Shown in pieces: positions 20,520 through 31,900 of a stretch of 64,000 bases of DNA; the first letter of the stretch is position 1; every line of letters begins with the position of its first letter. The stretch covers positions 1 to 64,000 of the forward strand of contig NW_013171833.1 of the NCBI RefSeq assembly GCF_000151665.1. The letters run 5' to 3'. Made by a program: the position numbers and the translations under genes. The notes under the pieces are model-generated. The model made no database searches, was not told the DNA's origin, and saw nothing but the letters and a program-made list of their open reading frames with translations. Origin of the DNA: Blastocystis hominis. Taxonomy: Eukaryota; Sar; Bigyra; Opalinata; Blastocystidae.

Positions 20520-20815
20520 TTATCTAGAACCAGCTTCGTTCTTTATGGGCGCTAGGAGAGGATTCATCTGCAAATTTCAAGATCAAACGCGTGCTCCTAC
20601 CTGCATCATATACACGCAACTCCAAATCATCCACATACACACCGCAGAGAGAATCGCGATAATCACTCCGGCTCTGAACAGTAAAGGGAAAACAACGAAG
20701 ATTACTCTGCTGCGGTTCGAGACATTTTCTTACACTTGTAGAGCGCTAAAACAACAAGAGTTCCGACAACTCCCAATATAACGAATACAAGAGTACCAAT
20801 GAGAAGAGGATGCAT
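20520..20815 (-). CDS. V-type H+-ATPase subunit e
   Basis: Two introns (29 and 33 nt) yield a protein of about 76 aa beginning MHPLLIGTLVFVILG. It has two membrane segments: the first near residues 4-26, the second in GVIIAILSAVCMWMIWSCVYMM. The diagnostic tail MNPLLAPIKNE matches the family's NPL.GP.L.NE signature. Subunit e (yeast Vma9, animal ATP6V0E) is part of the membrane Vo sector that acidifies endosomes and vacuoles. The frame is open upstream of the chosen ATG, but the family starts here. It is too small and broken up to be found as one frame. Confidence 0.82.
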
Positions 20816-21136
20816 CTTTCCCTTGAGTTCTTTGTCGAGATGACTACAATGGGGAAATGGAGAAATTGGGACATTTTGAAGACGAACGGACCCTATTGCG
20901 TATTGCCTTGTATCAAGGCGAAATACCTTATTCGTACTGCCCAATCGATTTTAGAGGTGGATTGACGGGGCTGCGCAAAGTTGGTGAATAATGGTCTGAA
21001 TGGATCGTTTGCTCGTTAGATATGTGTAGACTGCAGAGCATAAACTGCAGAACACGAATGCAAGCCACTTTGCGCCAATCTATCATTATCTGCACGGAAT
21101 ATACCCTCGCAAACCTCCACACAATTTTATAAAAGA

Positions 21137-21841
21137 ATGAACAAGAGTTGTCTTTACGTTTTGGTTGTACTTTGTGCGTTATCGTTGGCAGAAGCAGCAA
21201 GGAAAAAGGCTTTCTATTTCAATTTGTACAATGAACTTCAGGGATCGTGGATTTTGATGCAGTCGAAAGTGTCTATTTCTTCTGGAGACCTTATTGGTCT
21301 TTCAGAGCAACGTATGTTCAATGTGACCAAAAGCGATATCCCCAGCGAATTGGTGCTTGCAGAGATTGATCTCCCCACCCGGGAAGAAAAGCGCAAGCCT
21401 TACCAACTGTTGGTTTCTACCTCCGACAACTTTACGGCGGATGTGAATCTTTTTGAGCCTGGAGCGGACGAGGAGGTGAAAAAGCAGCTTTCTATCAAAT
21501 TTGACCAGTTCATTAAGGATGAATTCTTTGTATCACTTGTTCTTGTCAGCCTTATGTCTAGTACACTTCAGGTGCCCTTGAGCGAATTCCTAACGCATAC
21601 TACGAGCTGTCTCTGCTTCCTGGAAAGATGCTGAAATTCCAGGTTGATTTAAAGGATTCGGATGAGCGAGTGATTCTGATGGGAAAGAAGATTATTGTTG
21701 CCAAGCCCAAGACGTTCTTCCAGAAGTACGGAACGTACTTTGCTGTTGGTCTCGCTATGGTCATTCAGGTAGGGTCGTTGGGTCGTCTCTTACGTTTAGC
21801 TGATAACGACGCGTATGAATCAGAACGCTTACGGATTTTAG
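21137..21841 (+). CDS. EMC10-like type I ER membrane protein
   Basis: TATAAAA lies just before the ATG. The protein of about 210 aa starts with a signal peptide (MNKSCLYVLVVLCALSLAEA), has a beta-rich lumenal domain with potential N-glycosylation sites (NVTKS, NFTAD), and ends with one membrane segment (KTFFQKYGTYFAVGLAMVIQ) and a short tail. Introns of 32 nt (near 21530) and 31 nt (near 21770) are required. The lumenal domain with a final K-TFFQKY-type membrane helix resembles EMC10 of the ER membrane protein complex, which helps insert membrane proteins, but overall similarity is weak. A TGTTTGTT motif sits at 21868 and the next gene starts 66 bp after the stop. Confidence 0.5.
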
Positions 21842-21867
21842 AGTATTAGTTCATTGTCTTTTTTGCC

Positions 21868-21875
21868 TGTTTGTT
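21868..21875 (+). promoter_or_regulatory. TGTTTGTT poly(A) motif of the EMC10-like gene
   Basis: TGTTTGTT about 27 bp after the stop on the coding strand. Confidence 0.55.
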
Positions 21876-21906
21876 TCCCTCCCATTTTTTTAAGTTTTTG
21901 CCTTGG

Positions 21907-23714
21907 ATGAGTTCTCGACGGCTCCACCAGGCCACCATATCCTTTAGTCGATCCAAACACAAGGGATCTCAAAAGGAAGGCGCTTCATCTTCATCCGAGG
22001 AACTGCGTCTCCAATGTCCAGTGTGCTTTGAAAACGTACCCCTTCTATGCCTCCAATACTGTGCAGATTCCGAAATCAATCATTGAAGAGCACATTGAGC
22101 AATGTCTTGAACTAAACAAAAAATCCGTGAACGCCTCGCCAATTAAAAAAATCCCCGAATCAATCCTATCGCAATCTCCCCTAAAACCAACATTCACTCA
22201 AATCGAGTCCCAGGCCGAACCACCAGCAAGTGTACGACAGAGTCCAAAGGTTTCTCGAAAAGTATACAACGAAAGACAACCCCTTGCGGAGCGAGTTCGT
22301 CCTACCGAATTTAAAGATCTTTATGTTTATAGAATCGACATTCCCTAACTTCTAGGGAAATCCTGACTTGTTTGGTCAAGATGCGGTTATACGAACCCTC
22401 CTCGAGCACGATCCTCCTCCATCTACAATTCTATTCGGTCCTCCTGGTTGCGGAAAAACCAGCATTGCCATGATCATATCCCACCACACTCGCTGCCCCT
22501 TCCGTTCGCTGTCCTGCTGCACTGCAGGTGTTCAGGACATCCGAACAGTCGCAGAGCAGGCGGAAAACGAATATCGACTTCGACATCTTCCCACCATCCT
22601 CTTCATGGACGAAATCCACCGCTTCAACAAGAAGCAGCAGGACATCTTCCTCCCCTCCATCGAGTCCGGCAAGCTCATCCTCATCGGCGCCACCACCGAA
22701 AACCCTTCCTTTTCCCTCAACAAAGTCCAAAAATCGGGACTTTTTTTACTTTCAGGCGCTCATTTCGCGCTGTCGCGTCATCGAATTGCAGCCGCTGAGC
22801 CGCTCCGATCTTCTCCACCTTCTCACACGCGCCATCACAGAGGACATCTACATCCAGAAAAGCGGCGTAGAACCGCGGGGATGCATCGAACCTAGGCGGT
22901 TTTTTCTAGCGAGATTTTGGAAATAATCGCGGAACGCTGCGACGGCGACGCGCGAATGGCTTTGAATTTGGCGGACGCCTGCGCCAGCTGCGTTCTGCAC
23001 GCTCCGCAGAAGTGTGGAAACGTGGAAACCCTCACGGCTAGGGAGATTTCGCGGGAAATGGTGGATAGTGCGATGACGCAGCGGTTCGTTCGGTACGATA
23101 ACCGCGGGGAAGAGCACTACAACATCGCGTCGGCTCTGCAGAAATCGATCGTGGGGCGCGTAGCGAGGTTCTTGATTAGAGAGGCAGCGACGTGCAGGCG
23201 GCGATCTATTGGCTGGCGCGGATGATCGAGGGCGGCGAGGATCCGCTGTAGGCGCAGAGCAGGCGATCAAGGCGGTAGGTTTATCGCTCGGCGGCTGCTG
23301 GTGATGGCCTCGGAGGACGTGGGGCTGGCGGACCCGCACGCGGTGCTGCTGGCCTCGGCGTGCTACCAGGCGTGCAGCACGATCGGACTGCCCGAGTGCG
23401 CGCTGGCGCTGACCGAGTGTGCTGCGTACTTGGCGCTCGCGGCCAAGTCGAACGAGGTGGCGCTGGCGTACAACCGCGTGCGGGAGCTGGTGCGGACGGG
23501 GGAGAACCCGCCGGTGCCGCTGCACATTCGGAACGCGCCGATTGAAAGCATGGAGGAGCTGGGGTATGGAGTGGGGTATCAGTATGGGTACAACAAGAAC
23601 CAGACGTATCTGCCGAAGCCGTACCAGGAGAAACGGTTCATGGATGTGAGTCGAGCTGTGACGGATTTGAGGGAGATTAGCATGGAGAAGCGAGTGAAAT
23701 GTGGTGATAGTTGA
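21907..23714 (+). CDS. WRNIP1/Mgs1 AAA+ ATPase with UBZ finger
   Basis: Six introns (29-31 nt) connect the exons. The N-terminal ubiquitin-binding UBZ4 finger reads [22 protein letters not shown], followed by a disordered linker and [14 protein letters not shown]. The AAA+ core has Walker [11 protein letters not shown], Walker [10 protein letters not shown], sensor 1 GATTENPSF, the arginine region ALISRCRV, and sensor 2 in [12 protein letters not shown]. The C-terminal oligomerisation region includes [11 protein letters not shown] and [13 protein letters not shown]. This family (bacterial RarA/MgsA) acts at stalled replication forks and binds ubiquitinated PCNA. All motifs are intact, so it is probably active. 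The poly(A) motif is at 23726-23733. Confidence 0.92.
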
Positions 23715-23725
23715 TGATGGGTACG

Positions 23726-23733
23726 TTGTTTGT
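23726..23733 (+). promoter_or_regulatory. TGTTTGTT poly(A) motif of the WRNIP1 gene
   Basis: TGTTTGTT 11 bp after the stop codon, coding strand. Confidence 0.6.
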
Positions 23734-23774
23734 TCACATAGTATTGTTTGAGTTACTGTGGAGTGAGGTGTGGC

Positions 23775-24328
23775 ATGCGGAGTACACGCGGGATGAGAGG
23801 ATGAAGAGTAGAATTGCTTCTATGGCTTGCGGTCTTGTGCATTATCTGTACGATAGGGTTCACGGAGGAAATAGAGATTACTGTAGATAATGAAGTGGTG
23901 AAAGATGTTTGATATCGAATTCGAAGTGAATTGTAGAAAACACAGGAAAAAGACCTTAAAAAGGAGATAAATAGGCTCTATGACGAAATTGTAGGTAAAA
24001 AATGTGGGAATATAATCAAAAGGAGAAGCTAGACGCCATCATCAACGAAATGGATGAGGAGATGAAATCTATGGAAAAGAAGCAATACCCTCGTATTGAA
24101 AATTTGAAAACAAGAATCAATAAAGTGCAGTCGACGATCAGCTTATACAACAGGGAGATTTCTCAAACAAAGGCTTCAATTGACTCCAAAAAGTTCTTAC
24201 TCGCTAAAATTGAGAAAAATGCAGGTATTTCGAAGTTCGAGTCTACGCTGTACAAGATATTCATCGTTATCAATCGATTCTTAGCTCGGATCTTCAACTT
24301 CTTGTTAGAGTGGATTCAGAGAATGTAA
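23775..24328 (+). CDS. Signal-anchored coiled-coil protein, unknown function
   Basis: Three introns (23782-23811, one near 23910-23939, one near 23993-24024) assemble a protein of about 155 aa. It begins MRKLLLWLAVLCIICTIGF, a signal peptide or membrane anchor. An acidic stretch (TEEIEITVDNEVVKD) follows, then about 80 residues of heptad-like coiled coil (KKEINRLYDEIEKLDAII...NKVQSTISLYNREISQTKAS), and a C-terminal amphipathic or hydrophobic helix (YKIFIVINRFLARIFNFLLEW). The plan is loosely like GET1/WRB, but a third clear membrane segment is missing and I make no assignment. The start is only 42 bp beyond the WRNIP1 poly(A) motif. Confidence 0.5.
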
Positions 24329-24339
24329 GAGGATACTTT

Positions 24340-24900
24340 GGTTTTGTGATGTGAGAGATTCTAAGATTTCCATGTTCCTATATCAACGTGCAAGAAAGTA
24401 TTAGAGTTTCTCTTTCAATTAAAATAGATAAACCATTTCATGTATTGGGTATTTGTTAAATAAAGGAAGTTGTTGATGAGTATGGAGAGGTTTTTGGATT
24501 GGATTAAAAACATTAAAAATAATTATTATTTATTATCAAATAAGCAGCAATGTTGGAATGTGTGGTAAGCAATATAGAAGAACGAAAGAAGGAAAAGCGA
24601 AATGGAGAGAAAGCGATTCGATTCCATCCACAAGAAAAGTTTTTGAATGAATAGCACATCTTCCAACGCATGATTTCAAAAGGTCAAAAGAGGGGAATTA
24701 TTCCAATTCGACAAAATAGCATGGAAACGGTACGAAACTATTAAAAACGCATTGAAATTGATAGCCATATAATCTCAACATACATACTGAATAAGATGCC
24801 ATTTTCAAACTCTCATTTGGTCAAAAAACTATTATAATCTATCACTGATTATACCTTGTGTTTATCCAAAAAAGAACATTGATTCACAAAAGGGTAAAAA
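24340..24900. other. AT-rich intergenic DNA
   Basis: Nothing gene-like was seen on either strand between the coiled-coil gene and MTG1. Confidence 0.5.
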
Positions 24901-24924
24901 TCGATTTGAGCAAGGAAAGATGCA

Positions 24925-25872
24925 AGGGTTGTTTCGCACCTCGTTTATCTTTTCAAATGATATTGTTTGGTACAACCTGTTAGCAATTCACTTAGGAATA
25001 GGTTTCCGGGGCATATGACAAAAGCACTCAACACGGTGAAGAAACTCTGCCACAATGTTGATATCATGGTGGAAGTCCGAGATGCTCGAGTAGAAACAGC
25101 ACCTATTTTAGATATAGATTCCTTTTTCATCCATCAACACTGAAGTAGAAAAGTCTTTGGCCAACAAGCCTCGACTTATTTTGTTACATCGAAGTGATCT
25201 CATCTCAAAGCAAGATCAGCGAGCTCTCCTTGATTATTACAAACGAACCAATGACCACGTTTTACTCACCTCCACCAAAACGAAAATGAATATGAACGCA
25301 ATCGTTCCGACTCTGATGTCTATCAAGCAAAAGCGATTTGTCTCTGTGGGAAGCTATTTCGCGGTTATGGGAATACCAAACGTGGGAAAGAGCAGCATTA
25401 TCCGGCACATCCAAAAATCCTCGTTGGATTTCCGAAAGAGTAGCTGTACACGGTATGGAATTACCGGCAGAGAAGAGTCCACACGTTGGAGGCGTTCCTG
25501 GCATCACCAAACGCGTTGCTTCGACCAAAGTCCACAACGATCCGGATGTTTACATGATCGACACGCCTGGAATCTTTCTGCCGAGCGTCTCCGACCCAGA
25601 AGTGGGAATGAAACTGGCGCTGTGTGGATCTGTGAAGGACAGTGTTGTGGGTGAGGGGGAGATCGCGGACTACCTTCTTTTTCTTTTGAATTCCAAGCAG
25701 AATTTTAGTTATGTGGAGCAAGTGGGGCTGAAAGAACCCACGGATAACGTGGATGTGTTGATCGATCGAATGATGGATCGATTTGGTCAGGATGCGATTT
25801 CTTCTGCGAGAAGGTTCATAAAAATGTATCGCGAAGGCAAGTTTGGTCTGTTTCTATTAGATTCCTTGAGTT
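24925..25872 (+). CDS. MTG1: MTG1-type circularly permuted GTPase
   Basis: Three introns (26, 28 and 31 nt) give FPGHMTKALNTVKKL, then VEVRDARIPFSSINTEVEK, then GTPase motifs in permuted order: the G4 position (LLHRSDL, where NKxD is usual), G1 GIPNVGKSS, G2 GVPGITKRV and G3 DTPGIFLP. The family's C-terminal helical domain ends REGKFGLFLLDSLS. MTG1/YlqF proteins help mature the mitochondrial large ribosomal subunit. The frame has no stop at the family end and stays open for about 480 nt into the convergent gene. Cleavage after 25872, 4 nt before TGTTTGTT, would make TAA. The start is likely the ATG at 24920-24927 (MQGLFRTSF). Confidence 0.85.
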
Positions 25873-25876
25873 TACC

Positions 25877-25884
25877 TGTTTGTT
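25877..25884 (+). promoter_or_regulatory. TGTTTGTT poly(A) motif of MTG1
   Basis: Positioned 4 nt after the T that would become the first base of a poly(A)-made TAA. Confidence 0.7.
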
Positions 25885-25962
25885 TTTCTATCCACACAAA
25901 CGATTCACTTCGATCTTTAATGATGTTGCTTCCAACACAACACAACACAACACCCTTATCCC

Positions 25963-25970
25963 AACAAACA
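25963..25970 (-). promoter_or_regulatory. TGTTTGTT poly(A) motif of the giant secreted gene
   Basis: On the minus strand about 20 nt past the stop. It faces the MTG1 motif about 80 bp away, marking convergent gene ends. Confidence 0.6.
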
Positions 25971-25989
25971 AAACTCTACAAACGAATGC

Positions 25990-28900
25990 TTACAACTCTC
26001 TCAGCACGCTTGTCTCTCCACACTCGCACTGGCACGCATTCTCCACTGAGAAGCACTGACACATCTTCGCATCGCTCATCCCGCGACCCACAAACCGCGT
26101 ATCGCACCGCACACCTCCTGTCCGGAAGAACCAGTTCTTCACTTCATTTTGCAGCGGCTGGCCCTGCGCCAGGAACGCATCTGCATCCACATTCATCACA
26201 TACTTCTCGAACGGCAGCAGTCCGTCGCTCAGTCGCAGCGTGCACTTCGTGTATACGCAGCTCACGTCGTTCTCCTCCACGCGGATCACGTGGTTCTGGC
26301 TGCTCCGCAGGGAGATCGAGCCGGGGCCGCGCTCAGCGGGGGTCGAGAAGGTGATGACGATGTCGCTGTGGGGGTCCACGTCGCGCGCGAACTCCGCGGG
26401 GGTGATGCTGAGCACTTCGAACGGCGTGGTCTGCAGCGTGCGGCGCAGCCGCAGCGTGGATCGTGAAATCGTGGAATCGGCGTAATCGGGGAAGACGACG
26501 TAGTCGGTACGGATGGAGCCGTCAGTCTGGATCGTGGAAATGTCGCGACCCACGGCGCACCAGGCGTGATAAACGAGGTCGGCACGGATGAGCGCACCGG
26601 TGACGTCGTAGGCGAAGAGGAAGCGGAAGGGATCGGTAACGGAGACCACGGTGGCGTTCTGCGCCCAGTTGGACAGGAAGAGATCCAGAGAGCCCGGTCG
26701 ACTCTGCACACCTTCGTAGGGAGCCACGTAACAGACCAGATCGCCGAGGAGATTCGTGGTTACGGAGACCGATACGGTGAGCGAGGAGGTTGGCTCGCCG
26801 TCCACCACCAACACCGGAACGAATTCCGACGTGGCCATCGTAGACACGGAGAATTGCGTAGTGATCGACTCGGCACTGCCCACTTCACTCGTGACGCACT
26901 CCAGCGTGTAGGAAGTCGCGGGGATCAGACCGTCGAACACGTACGAGACCTCGCGTCCCGCGGGGAACGAGACGGTTCGGCGGAAGGAAGAATACGCGGG
27001 AGCGCGAAGCTCACACGTGGCAGTACAGAGATAATTGAAGGATCCAGTAATGGCCACCGCAGAGTCCCACTCAATGCCCTCGTCCTGATTCCACCGCCAC
27101 TCCGCAGCCAGCGCCTCCAAAACCGCGGTGATCTTCTCTTGGCGGGAGAGATAGCCGTTGAACGCGGCGACGCTCAGATAGATGGGCGCTTGCTGCAGGT
27201 TCTGCAGGTTCTGCAGGTTCTGCAAGTCCAGGAAGCAGTTCGTGGTGGTGACTTCGCTCTCAATCACGGCCATCGACGCCATCGACGAGCGTCGCACCAC
27301 GTAGTACCGAATGCTGGCGCCGCCCAGCTCCGCCGGCTCTGCCCACTGCACGCGCAGCGAGGTCGAGGAGAGCGCGGCCACCTCGAGGTTCTGCACCGCG
27401 CCGGGCGCGACGACATACGCGGCGAGGGTGATGGGAGAGGAGGCCTCGGAGAGGATGGAGCACGCGGCGGAGCACAGCGCCACGCGCAGCGAGTAAGCCA
27501 CGCCCGCTTCAAGAGAGAGCGACAGCTCGGGTTGCTGGACGTCGCCCTCTTGGAGGAGCGCGTCGGCGGCGAAGAGCTGGTAATGGTAACCGACGAAGGC
27601 CTGCCCGAAGAGCTCGCCTGCCGACCAGACCCAGCGCACCTGCGTGGCTTCGAAGGAAGCCACGACGGGCGCGGAGGGAGGCAGCAGCACGACGGGGCGG
27701 TAGACGGAGAAGGACGCGAAGGCGGACCAGTAGGCGCCCTTGCGGACACGCCAAGTGATGGGGATCACGCTGTTCAGAATAGCGCCCTCAACGAACACGG
27801 AACTCGTCTGGAAGAACTGGCTCTGCAGATTGCTGCCGATAAAGGCAATCTGCGCTTCATCGTAGATGGCACTGCTGTAGGGAACATCGATCTGCAGAGA
27901 CACGCTGCGGTGCGCGTAGTCCACTTCCGTGATGCGGATCGCACTCTCCAGAATTGGAGGAGGCGCCAACGGAACGCCGGCGCGGGTCGAGAAGGTCGCT
28001 ATGAGGGTTTCCGCGGGGAAGGTGAGGCCATTTCGGGACACGAAGCTGTTGGCATTGATATAAAGCGTGCCTTCGCAGGACGGCGGGAAGGAGCCATCGA
28101 AGGCGAAGCCAATGGTGTAGTCGGAGATGAAGATCGCGGTGGTGGGATAGGAGAACGTGGCCTCGGCCAATTCAAACACGATGTGGATGTTCATGTGCTC
28201 GAATTGGTCGTTGATCACCTCGCCCACGCGCACATTGCTCGTGCAGTAGACAGTGTATTGGTTGGCATCGGTCATCGTCGACAGCGCCACGTCCGTCGCG
28301 CCATCGGCCGGCACACAACGCAGCATCGGCAGGATGGGCTGGCAGGAACCCGTCACATATTCCCACTGCTGATAGGCGTTGCAGCGATAGGTGATCATGC
28401 CCGAGTAGTCCACATCGCAGTTCTTATGGAACACTTGACCGAAGTAGCCTTCCGGGTACCCAGCCGCTTCGTCCGCGGGGCACACCACCGCCACGCACGT
28501 GTCTTCCAGCACTTCCCACACGCCCGTGCGGCACACCTGGACCTTCCGACCCACCATGCCCTCCGCACACGACAGCGTCACCGTCTCGTTGTGCGCATAG
28601 CTGTTGTCTCCGATCGTGCAGAACGCGTCCTGGCAGTTGTCCTCGACCTCCTCCCACTGCGCAGTATTGCCCACCAGACTGCAGCGGCGCGTGATCGAGC
28701 CCACCATGCCCTCCGGACACGCCTTCGAGGCCGTCTGGTTGAACGGCGTCGTCGGGAACCCGTCCTCCGCCTCGCACTTCAGCGGCGTGCAGGTCGACAC
28801 GCCCGCCTCCCAGAGACCGTTCGGGTTGCAGTACCGCGTGATGGAGCCTTCCAGGTAGCCCTCTGCGGGACAGTCCAGCACCACGGTGGTGTTGGGCCGC

Positions 28901-31900
28901 GTGGCGGGCCACTCGCCCACCTCGATGCACCATGGGACACAGCGCGAGACGTCCTCCTCCTCGCTCCAGAATCCCGTCGCCAGACATTCGCGTCGCTTCA
29001 TGCCCTCGAACAGATCGCCGCAGGGCACTTCCATGATCGTGTAGCGCGGTGTGACCGGGTACTCGCTCGTCGCCGCGCAAGAACAGCCGTCGTCCTCCTC
29101 GTTCGCCCAGCCGGACACCGTGCACTCCGCGCGCACCGACCCGACTCCGCAGTAGTGCACCGCGAAGGCGCTCACCACCGTGCGGTCGAACAGCTCGTTG
29201 GCCGCGCACGCGCACGACGCCGAGCTGATCGCGCCCCACTGACCGTTCGGCTTGCACACACGGGTCAAGTAGCCCTCCTCGCACGCCTGCTGGCCCTCCT
29301 CCGTAGGCCGCGCCTCCGTCCAGCCATCCGCCACGCAGCGGCAGTCCGCGTAGTCCACCGCCTCCCACTCCGCCGCGCGGCTGCAGCGACGCTCCATCGA
29401 GCCCGACAGACACGCCACCGACACGCTCTCGCCGCGCAGAACCGCGGGGAACACCACGTCCTCTACGGTGTCCGAGTCCTCCGCGCAGCCGCAGGTGTCC
29501 TGGAGGATCGTCCAGTTACCGGTCGTGTCGCAGAACGCGTCGATGCTTCCCGAGCCGCAGATTCGGTTGTAGGTCGAGTTGGCCGGTCGGAGCGGCAAGG
29601 CTTCGAAGCTCGCACAGAAGCAGTCGTCGTAGTTCACAGCCTCCCACATGCCGCTGGTGCAGCGACGCGTGCGCTGCCCGTAGCCGCAGGAGAGGAAGGC
29701 CGTGATGGAGTTCAGGTCGGGATCGATGTACTCCACCGCGTCAAAGCCGCCGTCCGCCGCGCAGCCGCAGCCCGACCAGTCCACAGTCGACCAGACGCCC
29801 GCTGTGCAGGTACGCTCGATCACGTGTCCGTTGCCGCAAGTGTAGGTGTAGGTGCCCAGATGGGGTGTGATGGGGAACACGCCATCCGCGGGACAGCTGT
29901 CGTCTCTGCAGGAGCCATTCGGCGGCAGCCAGGAGCCGTCCACTTGGCACTCACGCGTGATCTTCGCGCCGTTCTCGCACACGATCTCGTGGATTCCAGC
30001 GGGCTGGGCGCTCCACTCGCCGTCGGCGGGACACTCGCACGGCAGGACGGCTTCGCCCCACACGCCGAACTCGCCGCACTCGCGCTTGGCGTCGTTCAAG
30101 GGGGAGTCGACACAGGTGATCTTGGCCCACTCGCCCGCATCCGTTTCGCTCCACTTGTCCTCTGCGGGACACTTGCACTGATTGACCAGCGAGTCCAGAT
30201 CGAAGTGGCCCGTCGCGTCGCAGGTGATGCTCATCGTTCCCGAACCGCACGGCACCTGCTTCGTCGTGTTGGCGTCCATGATCTCGAAGAGCGCCAGGCC
30301 CGTCGCGTTGGACGAGCAGCCACAGTAGGAGTCGGTAATATGGAACCACGTATTGTTGCCTCGGCACTGCTTCAGAATAAAGCCGATCATGCACGGGAAG
30401 TTCAGATAGTCGCCCACTTCCACCTCGTTTCCGCTGTCATCCAGACAGTTGCAGTCATCGTAGTTCACGCGCAGCACGCCCATCTCGCACACCGCCGTCG
30501 CGGTGCCTCCCGTCACGCACTCCATCGTCATGTTCATTCCGTGCTCCATCGCGGGCCACTGATCCATCGCCGCGCAGCTACAGCCCGAGTAGTCGAACTC
30601 CGTGACTCCCGTGTCGGGGTTGCAATAGCCCTTGTAACACTGCGGCAGATAGGCATCCACATATTCGCCATAGCCCGCCTTGGGGAACACGCTGGTCGCG
30701 GGACAGAAGCAGGTGTTGTTCATGTTCTTCCACTCGCCGAAGAGGTCACAGTACGCCGTCTTGGAGTGGCTGCCGCACTGCTCCTCGAAGATCGTGCCCG
30801 CAGGGGTTTCGGGGAAGCCGTTCATCGCGGGGCACGAGCAGTTCGTTCGCTCCTGCACCGTCGTTCCCGTTTCGCTGCACGTGACAGTGTATCCGCCCAC
30901 GGGACACTCGTGATTGTACGTCGAGTTTAGAGGCAAATAGCCAGTGATCTGGTCGAGGCCGCGGCACGAGCAGCCCGAATAATCCACCACGCCCCAGAAG
31001 CCCGAATCCGAGCACTCGCGCGCCAGACTTCCCACTTCCGAACAACTCGCGGAGCCCATCGCACCGGCCATCGTCTGCTCGAAATCGCTGTTCGCTCCGC
31101 AGAAGCACTGCGACGCGTCCTTGTTCTCGTAGTGGCCGTAGCCGCCGCAATACGCCGTTCGGCTGCCCACGTCGCAGTCCACCGTCGCCGTTTCGAAGAG
31201 CGGCGTCCAGATCTCCGGCATTCCCTCGGGAGCATCCGTGACCGTGCACATGCAGTCGTGGTTGACGGGCTTCTCCCAGCGCGCGGTGAATCGGCCGCAC
31301 CTCTGCGTACGCGAGCCGCTGTCGCACTGAATGACCGAGTCGGTATCGATGAATGCGGAGGGGAACTCGTCCACGCTCTTGCAGCGACACTCGCCCTCCA
31401 CACGCCACGACTCGAAGTCCCATTCTCCATAGTACTCGCCGTTCGCGTCCACCTTCCGCATACAGTCCATCAGCACGCGACCGCCGCCTTCCTCGCAGGC
31501 AATCGACGCGGTTGTTCCAGACAGCGTAACGGGGAATCGTCCATACGCAGGACACGATCCATAGCAGCCCATCGCGTCCACGTCTCCCCACACTCCGTTC
31601 TGCATGCAGCGACGTCGCTGGAACTTGAGGGCGTTATCGGGACAGGGCAGCGCGACATCCGTTCCGGAGGGCGTGTCGGGCCACCCCATATCCGCGGCAC
31701 ACATGCAGCCATAGTCGCCGATCTGCGTGTCCCAGAAACCGTACGGCACGCAGATGCGCGCCTTGGAGCCGATCTCGCAGCGAATCCAGGCAGCTGTGTT
31801 CACCAACGTGGATTCCCAGGTGATTTCGTTCTCGGTCTTGGGGTCGCAGGCGCAGTGGCTCAAGTCCTCCTCGCCCCAGAACCCGTTGAATCCGCACAGA

